From: Nemertoderma westbladi
Taxonomy: Eukaryota; Xenacoelomorpha; Nemertodermatida; Nemertodermatidae
DNA length: 64,000 nt
Direction of reading: 5' to 3'
Assembly (NCBI GenBank): GCA_032718475.1
Contig: JAUCBJ010000054.1
Span: 26,072 to 90,071, forward strand
In this document: piece by piece, positions 22,225 through 32,847 of the stretch
Layout of the letters: each line of letters begins with the position of its first letter
How positions within the stretch are numbered: position 1 is the first letter of the stretch
The notes under the pieces: generated by a model
What the model was told of the DNA's origin: nothing
What the model saw: the letters and a program-made list of their open reading frames with translations, nothing else
The model's database searches: none
Translations under genes and position numbers: made by a program

Positions 22225-25200
22225 TTAATGTTATGGGCTCATGCCCCCAGCCGCTAGCGGCTTACCAGACACCAGATTATAATAATGCACAGCACTATAA
22301 CACAAAAATATATTTAAAAAGAGAGATGAATAACTATAATTATAGACAAAACTGAATATAGCTGAAATATATGATAGAGAAAATATTCGAATTTACAAAT
22401 CAGTAATCAATTACAAATGATTGTACAATATATTTTTCCGATCATCAAACAATGAAGATAAATATTTAACCGCACCAACTTGATTATCGCACATGAAATA
22501 TTTAAGTTTTTGTTGATTATTTAATTTACGTATATCTAGTGGTATAGAAGAGCGGTCTAAAGCACTACAGTCACTCAGAAAGTGGACCTCATCCTCGATC
22601 TCGCCCGATCGGCACACAGTGCAAATGCGGTCTTCTAATGACCTGCCCTGGAAACGACCCACCTCGATCGCTAGAGGAAGAACTCCACACCGGAATTGAG
22701 CCATTAGACTGCGCTGGCTACGTGTAACACACTTATTAACAACATATTGCTCTGCACCGAAAATACTTTTAAATTTAATATAGGTACGTAGTTTAGGTTT
22801 CGATTTTAATTCAGAACTCCACTTATCTTCAAAATATTTATCGCATGATTTGCTAAAATTATTTAAATTAACCTTAAGTTTCCTATGGTAAGAGTCTGTA
22901 AAATTAAGCACCTTGAAAATACTTAGCATTTCATTGCACCACCCTGAGGTGTCACCATGATCAACATTAAAAATCTGTTTAGGCAGACGGTCATCTGTCA
23001 TTTCCACCAATCGGTTCCAGCGCCTAGCCAAGCTAAGATAACGTCTGTGTTGAGGATAAATCCAGCCCATTTCACCTTCAACTGCCAAGTTTGGTGTGAA
23101 CTTATGGACACCTAAGAATGATCGCATCACCTTTCGGTGTACAGTATCAATATCTGGCGCAGCTAGATACCCCCAAACACCAGACGCATTATCCAGGATG
23201 GGACAAACGCATGAATTATATAAAGAGGTGTATGTATTATAGAAAAAACCACCAACAAGTTTAGAACGTGAAATTATTGCACCAAATGCACGTTTATCAG
23301 AGTCTGTTAAGGTTTTAATCGCTTTGTCGAATTTTAGAAATTCGTCAAAAAATACACCAAGATACCTATAATCATGTACAATTTTTACAGCTGATTCACC
23401 AATATAAAATTTAAACTCAGTTAATGGTCGACGCACTCCGCGAAAATGGATTATTTCTGATTTAGATATATTAACTAACAGTCATTTTCCATCGCTGGGT
23501 CCAGCGGTGCAAACAATTTAAAAGTAACTGTAGATCAGATTCTGTTTCAGCCAAAAGCACCACATCATCAGCATAAACTAATATAGAGAAAATTAGATCA
23601 CCAAATTGAACACCTAATTTACACTCTTTTATATCCTCTATTAGACTATTAATGAAAATATTAAAAAGTGCCGGAGATAAATTATCACCTTGCCTTACAC
23701 CCTTTAAAGTACGAAACCAGGAGGTCTGATAATTATTAACTAAAACAGAGGCTACAGTTTCTGAGTATAAGGCTTTTATACTACGATACAAGTTACCGCC
23801 AATTCCAACTGTAAACTAAAGAGTAACAAATCCCTATCTACGCAATCAAAAGCTTGCGAAAAATCTACGAAGGCTACAAAAGTAGACTTGCTGGAATTTA
23901 TTCGGTTGCTTATAATAGAATGTAAAAGGTAAATATGATCTTCGCACGAGCGACCCGTTTTGCTCTTCCGCCAATGTATTATTCTTATCGCAGAATTCTG
24001 AAACTCTAGAATTTAAAATACTTGTATAAAGTTTGCTCATACAGGAAAGTAAGCTTATACCACGATAACTTGATGGTGATGTAAAATCTGTCATTGTGCT
24101 TTTAGGTATGGGCTTAATCACTGCCTTCAGCCAGATACTAGGGACGACACCCTCCTTGAAAATGGAATCAAATAAAGTTGCTAATAAATCGTTTAAAGAT
24201 TCTCGTTTCAGGATTTCATTTGGAATTTATCAGGGCCGATCGACTTGTTAAATTTGAGCTTCTTTGCAGCACGTGCGACATCCTCGCTAGTTATACTGCA
24301 GTTTTCTGGTGAATCGGGATCGTAGGCCGGGGAATCGAGAACCCATTCAAATTGCTCACGTTCGCGTGAAACAGTTGAAGCGAACTCATTCGAGTTACTT
24401 ACATTTTCACAATTTTCGCCGTTACTAGAAAAGACACCAGGAGGTAGTCGCGAGGGCGAGTTTATGTCGGCGTTAAGTAAATTACTAAAGCCTTCTCTCC
24501 AGTGATTAAGAACATCAGCGGGATCATTAGATACTGCACCATCTTTCTCTACCTCGAAAGGTATACGTGAATCTTTCCGTGGACCAAGCGATTTCAGATA
24601 ATTCCAGAATTGCTTCGGGTCGTTGGTGTTTAATTCTTCAACTATATTCCTTGAGCGCCATTGATATTGACGTTCTTTCCTCCGCAGGGTTCGATCGAAT
24701 ATTCGTCGGGACTTTTTGAAATTGTCTTGTAGATATTCTAACCGCGCTTTACTAGCCTTGTTCTTCTTTTCCTGAAGTAGCAGTTTTTCACTTTTATGAT
24801 AAGTTTTCCACAGTTCAGTTAGATCAGCGTCCCAGAACAGTTTATTTGTTTTAAGACGTTTCCGCGTAGATTTCTGCAATGATGAGGGTTGCAAGTAACA
24901 CTTCATTTCTTCGTAAATAGCATCACAGATATCATTGTACACTGTGTCAATATGTAGTTGATGTTCCCTAAACTCTAAAATACGTTGGCAATACCATGTT
25001 TCAGAATGCATGAACCCAGGGGGAATATCGTTTACTCGCCATTTCTTACTTTCTCCATGGTTAGTAGTTTGACTATCAGTTTGTTTATCGTCGACAAGGT
25101 TACTCTGCACTAAATTGTCAGTATTAAATGTTAACTTTACCAAAGAGTGATCAGGTAATTTGCTATTTCCAAACAGAAGATGCGCTAAATTATGTTTAGT

Positions 25201-25505
25201 CACTAGGTCGGAGCCGGATTTAACCTCCAGCTTATCACACTGTTTGAGCGAGTGATGAGTTAGTAGAAAGTAGTCAACTACTGAGCTTCCATTGGTATGA
25301 ATTGATGTAAAATTATCGTATTGAGGAGTAATTCTTCCATTAGCGATGCACATACAGCTCTCTTTGCAATAATCTATAAGACTGCGTCCGTGCGAGTTAA
25401 TCTCTGGATCAATGGGAAGGCGGTGAGGTATGTTATCATCATCAAGACCCAGAATGACATCTGCCAAATTACCAACTCTACCGTTAACGTCCCCCGCAGC
25501 TAAAA
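22225..25505 (-). mobile_element. 5'-truncated non-LTR retrotransposon (LINE)
   Basis: A 3.3-kb minus-strand element starting abruptly inside the endonuclease domain at about 25503 and ending in a 3' UTR with a GAATT-rich tail (ATTCAATTCATTCAATTCAT). The truncated 5' end and simple 3' tail are typical of target-primed reverse transcription. It sits within the right arm of a palindromic TIR element, so it is younger than that element. Confidence 0.85.
22411..25503 (-). pseudogene. LINE endonuclease/reverse transcriptase, broken
   Basis: Four frame segments on the minus strand. 24208-25503 holds the end of an APE-type endonuclease (GDVNGRVG, then SSVVDYFLLTHHS), a basic linker, and the RT start (KSIGPDKF). 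23846-24121 holds the next RT block (SSYRGISLLSCMSKLY). 23471-23791 has RQGDNLSPALFNIFI and the YADD catalytic box. 22411-23436 is the C-terminal part with a cysteine/histidine motif (CTVCRSGEIEDEVHFLSDC). At least three shifts or stops separate them, so no functional protein is made. The domain order fits the CR1/Jockey group; a precise clade needs comparison. Confidence 0.85.
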
Positions 25506-26110
25506 TGTTAATATAACGAACTCATAACATTTTAATACAAACCTGTTTTTTTCTAAAAGGATGTTCCAGAAAAAAAATATTTGTTCTGGAACACTATTTT
25601 GTATAAACAAATAGCTAACATGTTTTAGAACAGTACAAAAAAAGAAATTTTAAAAAACTAATAAGTACAAAAATTTTACACATACTGCACCAGTACCAAT
25701 TAGCTACTAGCTATATGTTCTAGAACATTATATTTCTATATTTCTATTTTATTTATGTTCTAGAATAGTTAAATAACATTTATATGGTGTTCTTAGTACT
25801 CTCGGATGGTTGCCATGGTAACAATGATTTATGTTTAAAAAGTGTGTTAGCATACGGAACCGTTAACAATATTTGATTAATTTTGATTTTGTGTTAGCTA
25901 GTACTTTTTATTAGCTAATAAAAAATTAAATTTAAAATAATAATTTAATCCTCAATTAAATTAGTCTGGTATAATTTATGAGTCGTGGTAGCTAGTAATA
26001 ATTTACTAGATTGTATTTTTATACAAAATATTAGTGACAGTCTAATAATATAGTTTTTACTATTCAGAAAGGTAAATTATTATTATTTTAATAATTTGTT
26101 TAAATACAGG

Positions 26111-26733
26111 TTGTGGGGCGAGACACGTAGTCGGCGAGCCTTTGCATACGGTTCATATAGGGCAAATGGGGCATGTCCGTCTGTCTGTCTGTCCGTCCGT
26201 CCGTCTGTCTGGTAAATGTTTGAACGCGAATTTCTCGGCATCGCTCCTTTGGAATTGAACCAAACTTAGTAGGTAAGTAGTAGAGAGAAAGTTTAGAAAG
26301 TTTGTAAAGTTTGGTGAAAAATCATGCAGTCTGACGTCAGCTACGACAGATTATGTGGTTTTTAGAAAATGTTAAATTTCTCGGGAAGGCCTCATTTTCC
26401 TGAGCTGAAATTTTGGTGGCCTGTAGAGAATCATGAAGTCTATCTTTTACGAAATTGAAAAGTTAAGACATTTAATTGGGGATCCGCTAGAGACTCAGAA
26501 GTAATGACATAGGCCATCGGTACGGTACTGCTGTACAGTGCTGCACTGGTAAGTACGAAATTGCAGAATAACAATTTGACACCACCTAGCGGATTAACAT
26601 ATGATTGTATATCGAATGAATACATTTATAGCATGGGATATGGGGTCCAAACTAGACATGCCACATTTGCTCTATATGAACCGTATGCCAAGGCTTGCCG
26701 ACTACGTGCTGCGCGAAGTCCCCACGAACGTGT
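26111..26733. mobile_element. About 620-bp TIR element with TGTGGGGCGAG end
   Basis: Starts TGTGGGGCGAGACACGTAGT and ends with CCCCACGAACGTGT. About 70 bp of inverted similarity (CGTAGTCGGCGAGCC, GCATACGGTTCATATAG, GCAAATGGGGCATGTC) links the two ends. A (TCTG/TCCG)n run lies just inside the left end (26180-26212). The same two end sequences border the insertion in the Gypsy 5' LTR at 29370-31027, so this is a family. Confidence 0.7.
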
Positions 26734-26881
26734 ATAACGATACCTGTACAATTTAGTTTTTTCCTTGCCTTCGAAAAAATGTTCTAGAACAAAAAAAGTG
26801 TGTTCTAGAACCTTAATTGATAGTAAACTGATTGGTAACATTTAAAAAAAAGTAGCATAAACTAGCTAGTTTAAAAAATAT

Positions 26882-27547
26882 GGCACTACTACAGTATGTG
26901 TACCCATGATCGGGATTTATTTCTAGGAGTTAGATTTTGCTACTTTTATTTTTTGTAATGTTCTATGTCATTTTAGCTATAGTTTTGCAAAAAAATGTTC
27001 TAGAACAATTCTTTTTTGTTCTAGAACATTTATTTAAAAATTTATAATTCCTAATAATTACCTTAAAATGTTAATCTGTTGCCTTTAAATACTTCAAAAT
27101 ATTATTCTAGAATGTTTTTAAATGTTTACAGTAGTAGTTTCACTTTAACTGTTTTCATTAAATAAAATGCCACGTCACGAAAACAAAAAGGGAAGTGCTC
27201 TAAAGATCCAAATATTATTGAGATTTCCAAGGAATAGTATAAAAGAAAAGTATATAATTTTGAAAAAAAAAAATTCTAATAATAGCTAATTTGGAAAATC
27301 ACTAGCTAGTCTGATAATATGTATTTTTTAATGTTTATAGATAAACAAACAAATTATTACACATAATAATAAATTTTGAATAAATTTTTTTTATATAAAA
27401 AATGTTCTAGAACAAAAAATATTTGTTCTAGAACATTATTTTTTACCTGCCAATAGCTAACATGAAATAGAATAGTTCTAAAAAAAAGTTGCTAAAACTA
27501 GCTATTAAAAAAAATATGGTCATGGGTACACATACTGTAGTAGTGCC
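26882..27547. mobile_element. 666-bp palindromic TIR element (family E) with 9-bp TSD
   Basis: Termini GGCACTACTACAGTATGTGT and its exact inverse ACACATACTGTAGTAGTGCC. Identical 9-bp flanks AAAAAATAT lie at 26873-26881 and 27548-27556. The left and right arms carry paired palindromes (about 26996 and 27018; 27405 and 27425). No coding potential. Confidence 0.87.
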
Positions 27548-27556
27548 AAAAAATAT

Positions 27557-28278
27557 AGGCTTTTAAATAAAGGTACAAAAAATTGCGTACTTGAACATGA
27601 ATATTTTTCATAATTGGAGATAACATGTTCTAGAACATTTGCTGTCATGTAATATTATTAGTCCTAACTGTAAGTTGCTAAACTGGTATTCATAGAATTT
27701 AGTCTTACTTAAAAGTTAGTATTAGCTGTAACTTAAATTTCTAGCCACATGAAGATGTGACTAAGTTGGTAGGAACGCTTACTTATTCTATATAGACCTT
27801 CATACATACATTATGGTTATTATGTTACTGACGACTCCGGCCATATTATACTCTCTCCTGTTTTTCTAGTATACTGCGTTCATTGCAAATGTGTTGTTGC
27901 AAAGAAACTGTCAAATGTAACGATATAAAGCTTTTTGTTTTTATACATATATCCGACTTGATTTTCCAAATTTCAACTTACATTCTTGAATGGTGAGATG
28001 CTCCCAAACGGTGCGCGTCCGTTGAAAAATGTGTCTAAATAATTCTACCATTCGCGAACTTTCGCAAGATGAAAAGGCGGTAGCGTTCCCACTTCATTCT
28101 TTTCCTCTCTATTATCGAATGTAAATAATGGTATTCGATAATGGTAGCCAATTGATTTATCGCCTTACTAAAAATATTAATTTTTTACTAAAATTTTAAC
28201 AGGAAAATCACTAAAATATTCAGTTCCCACTAAAATCTATTAATTAACATTAAATCTATTAATTATAAAATCTGGGAA
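27557..28278. other. No gene seen
   Basis: AT-rich sequence with one further TGTTCTAGAACA at about 27625. No frame or RNA gene is supported. Confidence 0.5.
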
Positions 28279-29117
28279 AGGGCAGGTTACATAGGGCAGG
28301 TTACATAGGGCAGGTTACATAGGGCAGGTTACATAGGGCAGGTTACATAGGGCAGGTTACATAGGGCAGGTTACGTAGGGCAGGTTACATAGGGCAGGTT
28401 ACATAGGGCAGGTTACATAGGGCAGGTACATAGGGCAGGTTACATAGGGCAGGTTACATAGGGCAGGTTACATAGGGCAGGTTACATAGGGCAGGTTACA
28501 TAGGGCAGGTTACATAGGGCAGGTTACATAGGGCAGGTTACATAGGGCAGGTTACATAGGGCAGGTTACATAGGGCAGGTTACATAGGGCAGGTTACATA
28601 GGGCAGGTTACATAGTGCAGGTTACATAGGGCAGGTTACATAGGGCAGGTTACATAGGGCAGGTTACATAGGGCAGGTTACATAGGGCAGGTTACATAGG
28701 GCAGGTTACATAGGGCAGGTTACATAGGGCAGGTTACATAGGGCAGGTTACATAGGGCAGGTTACATAGGGCAGGTTACATAGGGCAGGTTACATAGGGC
28801 AGGTTACATAGGGCAGGTTACATAGGGCAGGTTACATAGGGCAGGTTACATAGGGCAGGTTACATAGGGCAGGTTACGTAGGGCAGGTTACATAGGGCAG
28901 GTTACATAGGGCAGGTTACATAGGGCAGGTTACATAGGGCAGGTTACATAGGGCAGGTTACATAGGGCAGGTTACATAGGGCAGGTTACATAGGGCAGGT
29001 TACATAGGGCAGGTACATAGGGCAGGTTACATAGGGCAGGTTACATAGGGCAGGTTACATAGGGCAGGTTACATAGGGCAGGTTACATAGGGCAGGTTAC
29101 ATAGGGCAGGTTACATA
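28279..29117. repeat. 14-bp satellite, about 60 copies
   Basis: Tandem GGGCAGGTTACATA with very few variants (ACGTA at about 28373 and 28876; two 13-bp units lacking a T). Same period as the array at 8886-9844 but unrelated in sequence. Confidence 0.97.
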
Positions 29118-29339
29118 TACATTTGATAACGAAAAAAATTTACCGGAAAACAGGATTTGTTTTAATGACCAATAAAACTAATGGGTTTAATATTGTAGGC
29201 TATCAATACAAGTAAAACAGTGAACATAGAGACATGCAGGGCATAGCTACCGTCATTGAAACTGAAAGCTTTTTGATAATAATAATAGTAATAATAAACA
29301 TGAACTTATATAGCTCTTTACCTAAATGTCAGTTCAAAG

Positions 29340-29369
29340 TGTAGTAGGAACCATATAACATTATACTGT
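29340..29369 (+). repeat. 5' LTR, left piece
   Basis: First 30 bp of the LTR (TGTAGTAGGAACCATATAAC onward), identical to 36311-36340, then interrupted by the inserted element. Confidence 0.92.
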
Positions 29370-31027
29370 GGGGCGAGCCACGAAGTGAGTGAGCCTTAGC
29401 GTAGTGGTACCATTAATCAACCTGTGGGGCGAGCCACGAAGTGAGTGAGCCTTAGCGTAGTGGTACCATTAATCAACCTGTCGTTCTGTCGTTCTGTCGT
29501 TCTGTCGTTCTGTCGTTCTGTCGTTCTGTCGTTCTGTCGTGTTCAATTTTAAACGTTAATAACTCGGCCAATCTTTGATGAAATCTATCCAAACTTGGTA
29601 CACATGTTGTTTGGCAAAAGTTTAGAAATTTTCCAAGTAGAATTTCAGTGTGGCCTTCGAGAAGCTAAGATAATAGCAGTTAATTAGTTAATTAAGTTAT
29701 TACGGTAAAAACACCATTTTCAACCTGCCTTTTAAAGGAAATTAATTGTTTTACAGTATAAGATTTAAATAATTGTAATTAAAAATTATACAGATGTAAT
29801 CCCCATACGCCATTCTATTATAGTTTTTAATTAGTTCAAGTGATTTGCTTTAATAATTGTGTCTTTAATTGATCTAAAGTAATTAAAACGGCAAAAAAAT
29901 TTATTCTCATTAAATACTGCTCATTTATTGGCCAACATGCTGGTACATAGATGGGATGTGTGTGTCATTCCCAGTTGCTGGGAATGATTATTGGTCAAGT
30001 CTCTGCTGCTGGCTGGGAGTTGTTGCTAAGACTAACCAGAGAGGAATAGTAATAGACAACCTAGTATTGCTATTCCAGCCCAGACAGCATTCTTTAAATT
30101 CACTATAAATGTTGTATTGCTATCTCAGGTGAATGACAGATATCATAACATAAATACTATCCATGGCATGGCTGTTGTGTAGGCTTCTGAAATAGTTTAT
30201 TCCACAATGTATATGTCTGGTTATTTTTTAATTGAATTTTTGCAAAGTAGTAAAATTAATGTTCTTAAAAATAATATTATTATTTTATATGTAACCTAGG
30301 AAATTAGCTACATTTTTTCGCTGCAGCTTTAAGAGTGTACATTAATTTAATATTATTTCAATACCCATATTACTACATCGGCATAAGATGCGTTGGCGTT
30401 GTATCACACATCTCCACATATCACACATATCCACATAGATGTATCAACAGTTACTCGCACAGTTTCGAAACTTCGCATAGTTATAACTGTATAAAGATCG
30501 TCAGTCTGCGTTTAGGAAAAATATTTTATAACAAAACAGGACAAGCGACGAGCGCAACGAGGCATATAATGAAGACGAGTACTGCGTTGACTAAATTATT
30601 ATATAAACCACCTGGCTTCACATATTGATCGCATCCCTAGTTATTATTATTATAAAGAACGTCCTAGCCTGCGTTTAAGAAATATATTTAAATACAAAAC
30701 AGGACGAACGCAACGAGGCTTATAATGAATACGAGTACTGCGTTTATTATATTCCTATAAACCACCTGGCTTTGCATATTGAACGTGCGATTGGAAATAA
30801 GTTCGTGCTACCCTTCCGTGGGTGGTAGATGTCGCGGTTATGTATTGGTGGTTGGGAAGGGTGGGGGGGGGGGGATTAAAAGGGGTGAACACGTACTGTC
30901 CCCCTTTCTTTGATTGATTGGTGGTGTGGGTAAATTTCTCAAAACCTGATTTTGTGATACAGTCGCTCAATTTTAATTTGTATCTCATAACTGGGCCTCG
31001 TGCTGCGCGAAGGCCCCACGAACGTGT
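29370..31027. mobile_element. 1,658-bp insertion in the 5' LTR
   Basis: Begins GGGGCGAGCCACGAAGTGAG and ends CCCCACGAACGTGT, the same ends as the element at 26111-26733. A TGT precedes it and another closes it, so either TGT is a 3-bp target duplication or part of the ends. Inside: a 56-bp direct duplication of the left end (about 29368-29480), a (TGTCGTTC)n array at about 29481-29540, a pair of about 150-bp diverged direct repeats (about 30480-30625 and 30650-30785) sharing AACAAAACAGGAC-like blocks, and a short poly-G at about 30863. No protein is recognised. Confidence 0.75.
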
Positions 31028-31171
31028 AATATATCCATGTGCTTATGGTGGAGGGAATTTCAAATGCGATCCTGACTTATATACTTAGATATACTCGTAA
31101 ACCTTTATTAATGTATACGCCAGTCTCTATTACGTTTGAGTTTCACTTATGTTGTGATATCAACATCTACT
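31028..31171 (+). repeat. 5' LTR, right piece
   Basis: 144 bp identical to 36341-36484, ending CAACATCTACT immediately before the primer-binding region. Confidence 0.92.
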
Positions 31172-31189
31172 TGGCGCAGTGTGTAGCAA
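31172..31189 (+). other. Primer-binding site, Gypsy 1
   Basis: TGGCGCAGTGTGTAGCAA directly follows the 5' LTR. The first 14 bases are identical to the corresponding site of the second Gypsy element (45969-45982, minus). TGG is the expected complement of a tRNA CCA end. Which tRNA primes is not determined. Confidence 0.8.
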
Positions 31190-31752
31190 ACATACGGCCT
31201 TGGATTAACAGGGTTTGAAAACCTCAAATCGGGCAGACTGCTGATCGAGAATCGGATCGAATAAGCCGGAGGGTTGACGACGGACTGGAGGATAAAGCAG
31301 ACTACCAGAGGGCCGACGACGGACCGGATATTTCGAAATCGAACCAGACGTTTCGACGACGATTTCGTGATCCCATCCCAATCAGTTCACCGGAGGGTCG
31401 ACAACGGACTGGAGGATAAACCAGACTACCAGAGGGCCGACGACGGACCGGATAGTTCAAACTTGAATCATAAGTTTTGACGACCATCCCGATTAGTAAA
31501 ACCACATGGTCGACGACGGACTGTGGTTCAAAATTTTATAAACGTAGAGAGAATATATTATATAGATACTATACCAAATATATATTGAGATAATCATATC
31601 TTGGAGGTTAGGCAAAAATATTCCCTCAGTCCGTTTTACTTGATTTATCAAATAATTTTTCCATTTTCAAAATTTTTTTTTTTGTGTTTAAATTTTGTTT
31701 TTCTTATTTTATTTTGATTTTCCTTGAGGGAAAGTTACCAAATATCATCAAT
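31190..31752 (+). other. Gypsy 1 untranslated leader
   Basis: Contains an internal direct duplication of about 65 bp, copies starting near 31268 and 31392 (shared ACGGACTGGAGGATAAA and AGAGGGCCGACGACGGAC), then AT-rich sequence before the gag ATG. Confidence 0.7.
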
Positions 31753-32847
31753 ATGGCTGAAGCAAATGACATTACTGCACTAGAAGCTGAACTAAAAAGG
31801 GCAAAGAAGCGACGTGATGGGTACCGTCTCAACACCAGCAATGCCATTAAAACAGCCAGGACATTGCTTGACAGGTACATAGCACAAGGGGATGTCGGGT
31901 CACGTGGCAGCACGGCAGGCTTGGAACAAACAATGCTCAGAGTTCGTGAACGACTGGATACCTACATGGATGCACAGCAAAATGTCAATGAGATCCTTAA
32001 TGTTGAGGATACGGATGGCTTGAAAGTGTTGTGTGACCTGGACTTCTTTTCAACGGAAGTCTGTACCGACATTTATACAGTCATGGATACTGAGGCCAGA
32101 TATTCCATTACAGACAGGCATTCCATCACCCCCCTCAGCACACAGCCCAAACAGGACTGGATAAGGTTGGATAATCTACCAAGACCACCAAAATTGGACA
32201 CCAGCTCACAGATCCACTCATTTCACTCATGGTGCAAGTCTTATGATGTATATCGTCGACAGGCAGCATTGGACAAGGCTCCAAGAGAGGATCAGGTAGC
32301 AAATTTCTTTGGTATGTGTACTCCAGCAATGATGACACGACTTGAGACAGCCGTGTCCATCAGGGCTGACACAAAGATGACCTATGAGGAGATTACAAGG
32401 GCTATCCAGGATTATTTCCAAAGTCGTCAAAACATTTTGCTTGACTACAAGGCATTGTTTGACCTGCGGCTGGATGAAAGCCAGGACATTGATCTCCATG
32501 TTGACAAATGGGAGGAAGCAGAGGAAATCTGTGGCATCTGGAATGCTGACACAGAAACAATCCGAGCAGTGCTTTTCACCATGTCTTTGAGAGGCAGGCC
32601 CAAATGGCAAAAGAAAATTTGGGGAAGTGACAAAAAATTGCTGTATCCTGACATCGTCAAGCTGTTCAGGTCGCTTAAAGCAGCAGAAGAAACAAGTTCA
32701 TGTGTTGCAGGTGGGGATGTTGCTGCAGTAAAGAGACATACACCTTACAAAAGAAATCAAATTGCAAACATGATGGAAAAGGGTAAAGATAAGGCAGGAT
32801 CTGACCTGCCTAAAGACAGTGCCCTGCTCTCATTGTGGTCTACGTAA
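31753..32847 (+). CDS. Gypsy 1 Gag
   Basis: A 364-residue frame from the ATG at 31753. An upstream in-frame ATG at 31684 would add 23 hydrophobic residues and is less likely to be used. It has an N-terminal alpha-helical/coiled stretch (ITALEAELKRAKKRRD) and a central region resembling the retrotransposon capsid (FHSWCKSYDVYRRQAALDK, DYKALFDLRLDESQDIDLHV). It ends in the TAA at 32845-32847 just as the zinc-knuckle region begins. The zinc knuckles are read in the pol frame, so Gag alone lacks them. It would form the particle shell. Intact. Confidence 0.85.
   Translation: MAEANDITALEAELKRAKKRRDGYRLNTSNAIKTARTLLDRYIAQGDVGSRGSTAGLEQTMLRVRERLDTYMDAQQNVNEILNVEDTDGLKVLCDLDFFSTEVCTDIYTVMDTEARYSITDRHSITPLSTQPKQDWIRLDNLPRPPKLDTSSQIHSFHSWCKSYDVYRRQAALDKAPREDQVANFFGMCTPAMMTRLETAVSIRADTKMTYEEITRAIQDYFQSRQNILLDYKALFDLRLDESQDIDLHVDKWEEAEEICGIWNADTETIRAVLFTMSLRGRPKWQKKIWGSDKKLLYPDIVKLFRSLKAAEETSSCVAGGDVAAVKRHTPYKRNQIANMMEKGKDKAGSDLPKDSALLSLWST

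Larger units (their letters stand above)
21610..25865. mobile_element. Composite palindromic element with nested TIR element and LINE
   Basis: Outer arms (21610-21774 and 25698-25865) are inverted copies sharing CGGTTCCGTATGC, ACACCATATAAATGTTATT and TATAATGTTCTAGAACAT. Inside them lies a second TIR pair, GGTACTGGTGCAGTATG at 21775 and its inverse ending at 25697. Removing the LINE (22225-25505) leaves about 650 bp for that inner element, the family size. No clean target duplication was found for the inner pair. Confidence 0.65.

Noticed and set aside
26180-26212. TCTG/TCCG run as a regulatory site
   Set aside because: It is a simple-sequence tract just inside a TIR element end. No independent evidence of function.
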